NCBI GenBank assembly: GCA_900491605.1 | Contig: UESW01005041.1 | Location: forward strand, 153,291 to 217,290 | Reading direction: 5' to 3' | Length of the DNA stretch: 64,000 nucleotides | Origin: Calamus simplicifolius | Lineage: Eukaryota > Streptophyta > Magnoliopsida > Arecales > Arecaceae | Shown here: positions 58,173 to 64,000 of the stretch, piece after piece | Numbering within the stretch: the first letter of the stretch is position 1 | Layout: each line of letters starts with the position of its first letter | The notes under the pieces: generated by a model | What the model saw: the letters and a program-made list of their open reading frames with translations, nothing else | What the model was told of the DNA's origin: nothing | Databases searched by the model: none | Position numbers and translations under genes: made by a program

Positions 58173-58424
58173 CTAAGTAAATTGTTTCAGTCCTTTCACA
58201 AGCAAAACATTATCAATATAAGCATGAGGTGTGATACCTATTTTTCCAAGGCCAATTATTTTTCCTTGGCCATTATCACCGAAAGTAACAACACCTCCAT
58301 CTTTTGCTTCCAAAGTGATGAATTGTGATTCATCACCGGTCATGTGTCTTGAGCACCCGCTGTCCAAGTACCAATGTCTTTTAATTGCTCGGGTTGCAAG
58401 ACACACCTGCATACACAATTTCAA
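58173..58424 (-). pseudogene. Aspartic protease of the SIRE-type element
   Basis: WYLDSGCSRHMTGDESQF carries the copia protease DSG site, followed by VTFGDNGQGKIIGLGKIG and VLLVKGLK. A stop or shift at about 58175 separates it from the integrase frame. Confidence 0.8.
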
Positions 58425-58502
58425 CTTTTGTTCTTAGGTACCCACGCTTTCTTGGGTCCTTTAGGGTCAGTCAAAATGGTTCCTTTTGGGATCCATATTT
58501 TC

Positions 58503-59859
58503 TTATCTTTTGTGTTTGGCAAATGTAAGCTTTGTGTCCAATTTTTCGCATTTAAAACATGTTATTTTAGTAGAATCATCAGCATGCTCATAAATATTTT
58601 TTAGAAATTTTTGTCTTTCAAGAGGATTGTATCCAAGACCAGCTCTATTGTAAACAGCTCTTTGACTATTTAAAATCATTTCTAATTTTTCTGAGCTTAG
58701 TGTAAATCTATCAACAATTGATTTTAATTTATTCACTTCATTTTTCAAATCTTGGTTTTGTTTTGACAATGATTCATTTTCCTTTGAAAACTTTTCTTTT
58801 TCAATGGTAAGATTTTTGATTTCATTTTTCAAATCCCTATTCTTTGAACTTAAATTTGTGAAATCGTCAATCAGTTCATAAAATGCACCATGCAGCTCAT
58901 CAAAAGTAAAATCATCTAAAAGATTAGGGCTTACCTCATCATTATCAGCCATGAAGCAAACATTAGCAACTTCAGTTTTCTCTTCATTTTCTGAACTTGT
59001 AGCTTCACTGTCGCTCCAAGTGGCCATCATTGCCTTTTTCTTTATTTTTCTAGATGCCTTCTTTAATAGTGGACTGGTCTGATGTGTCCAGGCTTCTTAC
59101 ACTCATAGCATGTTGGAGGTTCACTCTTTTCCTTATCTTTGCAAAGATCTCCTTTGACAAAATGCTTTCTTTTTCCAAATCTCTTTTTCTTCATGAACTT
59201 CTTAAATTTTCTTGAAATAAGTGCCATATCATCATCTTTCTCACTATCACTTGTGATTTCTTCACTCTCATCTTCTTGAGTTGCACTCTTCAATGCCATG
59301 GTCCTTCTCTTCTTAGAATCATCTTCATCAATATGTTGTCGTTGCTGAAGGTTCGTGAGTCATCAAAGAACCAACCAACTCTTCAAGTGATAAGTTGTTG
59401 AGATCTTTTGCTTCTTGTATAGCAGTCACTTTTGCTTCCCATGATCTAGGTAAAGATCTTAAAATTTTTCTAACTAGATCACTGTTAGCATAAGATTTTC
59501 CAAACTTTTCAAACCATTAATGATATCAGTAAATCTAGTAAACATATCAGTGATATTTTCAGCAGGTCCATCTTAAATAATTCATACTTATGAACAAGCA
59601 TATTTATTTTGGATTCCTTGACTTGATTTGTACCCTCATGGGTGACTTCAAGTCTATCCCATATTTTCTTAGCAGACATACATGTAGATATGCGATTAAA
59701 CTCATTTGCATCAAGCGAGCAATAAAGAACATTCATAGCCTTAGCATTTAATTGAGCTAATTTCTTATCTTGCTCATCCCATTCAGATTCAGGTTTTGCA
59801 ATATTGACATTTTCAATCATAATAGTGGGTGTGTGAGGTCCATTAATTATGATTCCCAT
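58503..59859 (-). pseudogene. gag of the SIRE-type element
   Basis: The start is near 59857 (MGIIINGPHTPTIMIENV). The UBN2-type block is SMSAKKIWDRLEVTHEG-like (STCMSAKKIWDRLEVTHEG). A frameshift near 59520 follows. The Lys-rich region then leads to the knuckle CYECKKPGHI near 59090, which loses its last Cys by a frame change. The C-terminal block 58503-59030 is a long coiled coil (LKNEIKNLTIEKEKFSKENE). The 5' leader 59860-60037 is non-coding. Confidence 0.8.
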
Positions 59860-60037
59860 AAATCATAATCTAGTGCTTGAATGAAATTTTTATTCGTGCT
59901 TTCCAATATGTGTAGTTTGTTCCATTGAACAAAGTGGTCTATTAGTTGATTGTCCCTCAATCAACATGGAATTCATTGGGATTACTATTGATCTTTGGCT
60001 CCAAGCTAATCAAAGCTATAGAAATCAAGAGCACGCT

Positions 60038-60049
60038 GCTCTGATACCA
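60038..60049 (-). other. Primer binding site of the SIRE-type element
   Basis: On the minus strand TGGTATCAGAGC, the usual copia PBS complementary to initiator tRNA-Met, lies two bases after the 5' LTR. Confidence 0.9.
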
Positions 60050-60051
60050 CT

Positions 60052-62189
60052 TGTTGCCCAGATGTAGTAACCCAAGAGGGGGTGAATTGGGTTATTTAAA
60101 AATTTAATAGCTATGCATGAATGTGCTTTTAACCTAATTTAGATTTACAGTGGTGAAGTGGGGTGCACAAATAATAACAGATAAGCAATCAACCACAAAC
60201 ATACAGGAGTTTATAGTGGTTCGGTGCCAAACTCAGCACCTACATCAACTCCCCAAAACATTTGGGAATTCCACTAATCGTATCACAACGATTACAACCT
60301 CTAGCCGAACCAGGCTAGCCCTCTTGTTTATACGGCACAAGGCAGCAAAAACCCCTAGCCAAACCTAGGCTAGTCCTCTTGTTTCACGGCACAAGGAAGC
60401 CAAGAACCCTAGCCAAACCTAGGCTAGTCCTCTTGTTTAAATGGCACAAGGAAGCCAACAAACTAGGGTTCAATAACCCTTTTACAAGATAATCAGAGTA
60501 TGTAAAGAAGAAGCTCCTACAAAGAGCAAATATTCAGAATATACTTTATAACTTTTTGAAGCAATAAACTCAGCAATAAATGAACTCGGTTGAAGCAGCT
60601 GAAGTCTTGAATGCTTGAAAAGCTTCAATGATTCGGACACCTTTCGGAGCAAGGAATGAGCTTCAATGCACAGCAACCACTCAACAAATATTTAATGAAG
60701 GCTCTTTTCTAGGATTTTTCTCTCTTTGAATTTTTTTCAAAAATTCGTCAAGGTGTGCTTCTAATTCCAGCTATTTATAACCATCTAACAAGAAAATATC
60801 TGTTAGATACATAAGAAATAAATGAAATAATAATGGGAAGAAAATATAACAGTTAAACATGTTTCCCTTAAGCATTGAATGCAGATCTTCATTTGAGGAA
60901 GGATGAGCACTGTAAAAATTCAAAAATCAAAAGTTAACTATAGCTTGAAACAGCAATAGAGAGAGAAAGAGAGAAAGAAAATTTTTAAGCGGTGGTGGAC
61001 TGAAAGAGAGAACCTCCAGGTAGCTGAGAAATGAATGCCATCATCCAAGAGTAAAGTAATAACCCCCAGCTAGCTAATCAGTTAGCTAACCAGAGAGATC
61101 ATAGTAAAAGAAACATTCTGAGGCAGCACGTTAGTTAGCTTGGCAGATAACTCGCCATCTAACTCCATTTGAAATCCAAACAGCTGCAGGAGAGAGATAG
61201 GATAGCTAGTTAGCTGAATAGCTAACTAAAGAATGACCAGTTAGCTCACGAGCTAACTAGAAGAAAAATACTATGCTATCCGTCCAGCTTAGTTAGCTCT
61301 CCAGCTAACTGAGCAAAAAGGCAGCCAGTCAACTGAATAAAGTAGCTAACTCTCCAGCTAACTAGCCAACCGGCAGCTAGCTCTCCAGTTAACTAAAATT
61401 TAAATCCATTCGGCTGCAACATTCCCTGTGAAAAATAGTTAGCTAACCAGTTAGCTCCGGATGAAATAGTTAGCTAAGCAGTTAACTAAAAGAAACGTCA
61501 GCTAGCTAGAAGGAGTTATAGTTAACTAACAAGACATCCAACCAGCTAGCTAAAATGGAAGGGTGTTCGGCCAAACCACTGAGACAGGAATTTTAGTTAG
61601 CTGATGAATTCCAGCTAGCTAACCAGCTAGCTCTCCAGTTAAATAAAATAAAGGGACGTTCGGCCAGGCACCTGAGACAAGTTCCTTAGTTAGCTGAAAG
61701 AGCTTCAGCTAGCTAACAAACTAACTCACCAGTTAGCTGAAGAAAGAGGGCGTTCGGCCAGGCAACTGTGACAGGAATTTTAGTTAGCTGAAAGGGCTCC
61801 AGCTAGCTAACAAACTAACTCATCAGTTAGCTGAAATAAAGGGACGTTCGGCCATCTTACTGAGACAAGTGTTTTAGTTAGCTGAAGAAACTTCAGCTAG
61901 CTAGCAAGCTAGCTAGACAGCTAGCTAAAATGCAAGATGGTTCGGCCCATACACTGTGAACTTTCCCAACTAGCTGAAAGTCGTGTCAGTTAGCTAAATA
62001 GGCTAACAAGCTAGCTAACCAGTTAACTCCAAGGCTAATAATCATATTCAAAGCAAATTAAATGAAGTACTTTCTTACCCGTCGATTTTGTATGAAGATA
62101 CTTACTTGCAAGGCGACCGAACTTCCCTGTATCAATCTTAGAATTGCTTAATTTATTTTGTAATCATCAAAATCAATCTGGGGTCAACA
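60052..62189 (-). mobile_element. 5' LTR of the SIRE-type element (2138 bp)
   Basis: Plus-strand ends are TGTTGCCCAG and GGGTCAACA. The region 61060-62035 is dense in AGTTAGCT, AGCTAACT and AGCTAGCT motifs, often paired as inverted repeats 3-6 bases apart, with GTTCGGCCA in between. The three-copy unit of about 55 bp is at 60300-60460. Confidence 0.93.
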
Positions 62190-62194
62190 GGTAG

Positions 62195-62990
62195 GTTGCT
62201 CCTGCATTCTTCAAATCAAAATGATAACTCGATAACAATAAATACCTCTGTCAGTGATGAAAGCGGTCTTCTCCTCGTCCCGAATGCCATCCAAATTTGA
62301 TTATAGCTTGAATAAGCATCCATGAAGTTCAGCATCTAGTGGCCCGAGGTAGCATCCACAAGCTGATCAATCTGAAGCAGAGGGAAACTATCCTTCGGGC
62401 AAGCCTTGTTAAGGTCTATGAAGTTGATATAGGTTCTCTATTTGCCATTCGACTTCTTTACCATGACAACATTCGCCAGCCAATCGGGATAATTTACTTT
62501 CCGAATGAAGTTAGCTTTGATGAGTTTGTTAACTTCTTCCTCGATAGCCTTCTGGCACTCGGGGGCGAAGCTTCTTTTCTTTTGCTTGATTGGCCAAAAT
62601 ATCTCATCCACATTAAGGCGATGGACAAGGACATCTGGGCTAATTCTCAGCATATCTAATGCAGACCAGGCAAAGTTGTCAGCATTTCTTTGAAGAAACT
62701 CGATTAAATCTTGCTGAGGCTTCCCTTTCAATTGTAACTCGATCCTTATGGTTCGGTCTTTCTAAGTCTCGTCAAGTGGTACCTCTTTGAGTTCTTCGGT
62801 TGGCTCTTCTCATTGCTTGGCAAAGTCCTCCTGAGCATCTAGCTCATCAACCTTTGGTCTTTTAGACTAAAGATCAGCGACAAAGCAATATCGGACATCA
62901 ATTTTGTTTCCTCAGACTATCCCTACTCCCCATTATGTTGGAAACTTCATGGCGAGATGAGGATGGATATGATAGCCCTAAGAGACATCT
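62195..62990 (-). pseudogene. Old gypsy RT N-terminal region, right half of the split element
   Basis: Continuation of the pol at 51.2-51.99 kb. It carries VLVHRLNVDEIFWPIKQKKR, APECQKAIEEEVNKLIKANF and NVVMVKKSNGK, which match copy B RT. The following motif codons (about 62300-62440) are damaged by stops. It is diverged and AT-shifted. Confidence 0.82.
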
Positions 62991-63400
62991 ATCCAGGCCT
63001 GCTAAGGATTGCATTATAGGGCAATTGAAGCTTGGTTACTAGAAAGTACGTATGAATAATGGCTATACTGGGCCAAGTGCCTGCCTGAACCACCAACGTA
63101 ATGACTCCTTCAGGAGTAATAGCGTCACCGATGAACCCTACCAAGGTAGAGTCTATGGTTCGGAGATCCTCCATCCACAATTTCATCCTCATAAAAGCAT
63201 CAAAATATAAAACATTAATAGAGCTTCCATTATCAACTAAAATACAGTGTACATCATAATCATTTATGTTAAGAGATATAACCAAAGCATCATCGTATGG
63301 ATATTGTATCTCTCAAAGGTCCTCATTAGAGAAAGAGAGTTCATCGATCCGGGCCTTCTTTGATGGATTTTCTGTTTCATTTAGCTAAGCCTGTGAGGAG
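62989..63400 (-). pseudogene. Old gypsy aspartic protease
   Basis: The protease box reads ILVDNGSSINVLYF, where copies B and C have VDSGSS. The catalytic Asp is kept. YNAILSRPG marks the C-terminal end. Flanking codons contain stops. Confidence 0.8.
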
Positions 63401-64000
63401 CCGATCATTGCAATCATATTGATATTGCCAACAGCCGATGGGTTCGGCAGAGATGGTTGGCAAGGCTCGGGTTGATGATTCACCACATTATTCAGATCAG
63501 GAGCTTCTCTGAATCGGTCCAACCTCTCCTAGCGAATAAGCTGATCGATCTAATTTTGAAGCTGCCAACACTCCTCCGTGTCATGTTCATAATCTCGATG
63601 GAATTGGCAGTATTTAGCCATATTCCTCCAAGCCATGTTCTCTCATAGGGGTGGTGGCCGAGGGATCTAACGTTCGATCTCCATCAAGATCTAGGCCCTT
63701 GGCACCGTGAGCGGAGTATACTGATTGAACCTCCATGCTAGGCTTCGAGTGCGATCTCTAGGTGGCAGAGGAGGAGCTCTCTAATGGTGAGGGGGACTAG
63801 CATGGCAAGAGGGTCAGTTTTTCTTTGAGCCTTTAATCTCTTTCTTTTTTGATTGTTCAGCTCGGTTTGAGCTCCGCGACTCCTCGACCCTGGCATACTT
63901 GTCCACCAAAGCCATCATGTCAGAGAGGCTCTTCGGATAGGTAACCTTCAGGGATAAATAGAAGTCACCCTTCTTCGATATCCCACCTGCCAAGGCGAAC
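63401..64000 (-). pseudogene. Old gypsy gag C-terminal part, runs off the window
   Basis: Minus-strand sequence parallel to 21130-21720 of copy B, with the knuckle region (about 63560-63600) and the Arg/Pro-rich linker. It has multiple stops and small deletions. The 5' part of this element lies beyond the window. Confidence 0.75.

Larger units (their letters stand above)
51995..62189 (-). mobile_element. Complete SIRE-type Ty1/copia retrotransposon (10.2 kb)
   Basis: Minus-strand order is 5' LTR (60052-62189), PBS, gag, protease, integrase, RT, RNase H, third ORF, PPT and 3' LTR (51995-52934). The 5-bp duplication GGTAG flanks it (51990-51994 and 62190-62194). It inserted into an older gypsy pol. 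Stops in RT and RNase H make it non-autonomous now. Confidence 0.95.

Overview
The window is repeat-dense nuclear DNA of a flowering plant. It contains almost nothing except LTR retrotransposons, nested and broken into one another. The Ty3/gypsy parts are GC-rich and the Ty1/copia parts AT-rich. The only plausible host-gene sequence is two small exons near 23.9-24.4 kb. I cannot name the species. No rRNA, tRNA or CRISPR feature was seen.

Left half (1-39.6 kb): three copies of one large Ty3/gypsy family of the Tat type. It has gag, protease, RT, RNase H, a second (additional) RNase H, integrase with a GPY/F-like tail, and no chromodomain. Copy A (+, 1-7589) keeps only the 3' part. Copy B (-, 7590-23598) has both LTRs but is joined through a single N at 9329, with about 75 bp repeated on both sides. 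It has no matching target duplication and is probably a chimera of two elements. Copy C (+, 24694-39635) is structurally complete, with LTRs of 1091 and 1097 bp, a PBS, a PPT and a perfect 5-bp target duplication ATAAA. All three carry frameshifts or stops in gag/pol.

Between pol and the 3' LTR, about 7 kb runs antisense to pol and is laid out as repeated cassettes. Each cassette has a TATA box, a transcribed unit, a poly(A)-type signal, and then a tandem array of hairpin-forming monomers. Unit 1 is a four-exon coiled-coil gene of the 'putative gypsy-type transposon' (Transposase_28) kind. Unit 2 has a G-box, TATA and AATAAA but no convincing protein. Unit 3 encodes a 100-residue coiled-coil protein that is intact in copy B. 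The cassette order is the same in all three copies. This is the most unusual structure in the window.

Right half (39.6-64 kb): a decayed copia element on the minus strand (about 41.6-45.4 kb); a 5'-truncated SIRE-type copia remnant on the plus strand (45.7-51.1 kb) with RNase H end, third ORF, PPT and a 2.5-kb LTR; and a complete SIRE-type copia element on the minus strand (51995-62189) with target duplication GGTAG. The last has split an older, AT-shifted gypsy copy whose halves lie at about 51.2-51.99 kb and 62.19-64 kb. The SIRE LTRs are filled with TTAGCT/AGCTAA inverted motifs, so two unrelated families here both accumulate hairpin-forming repeats.
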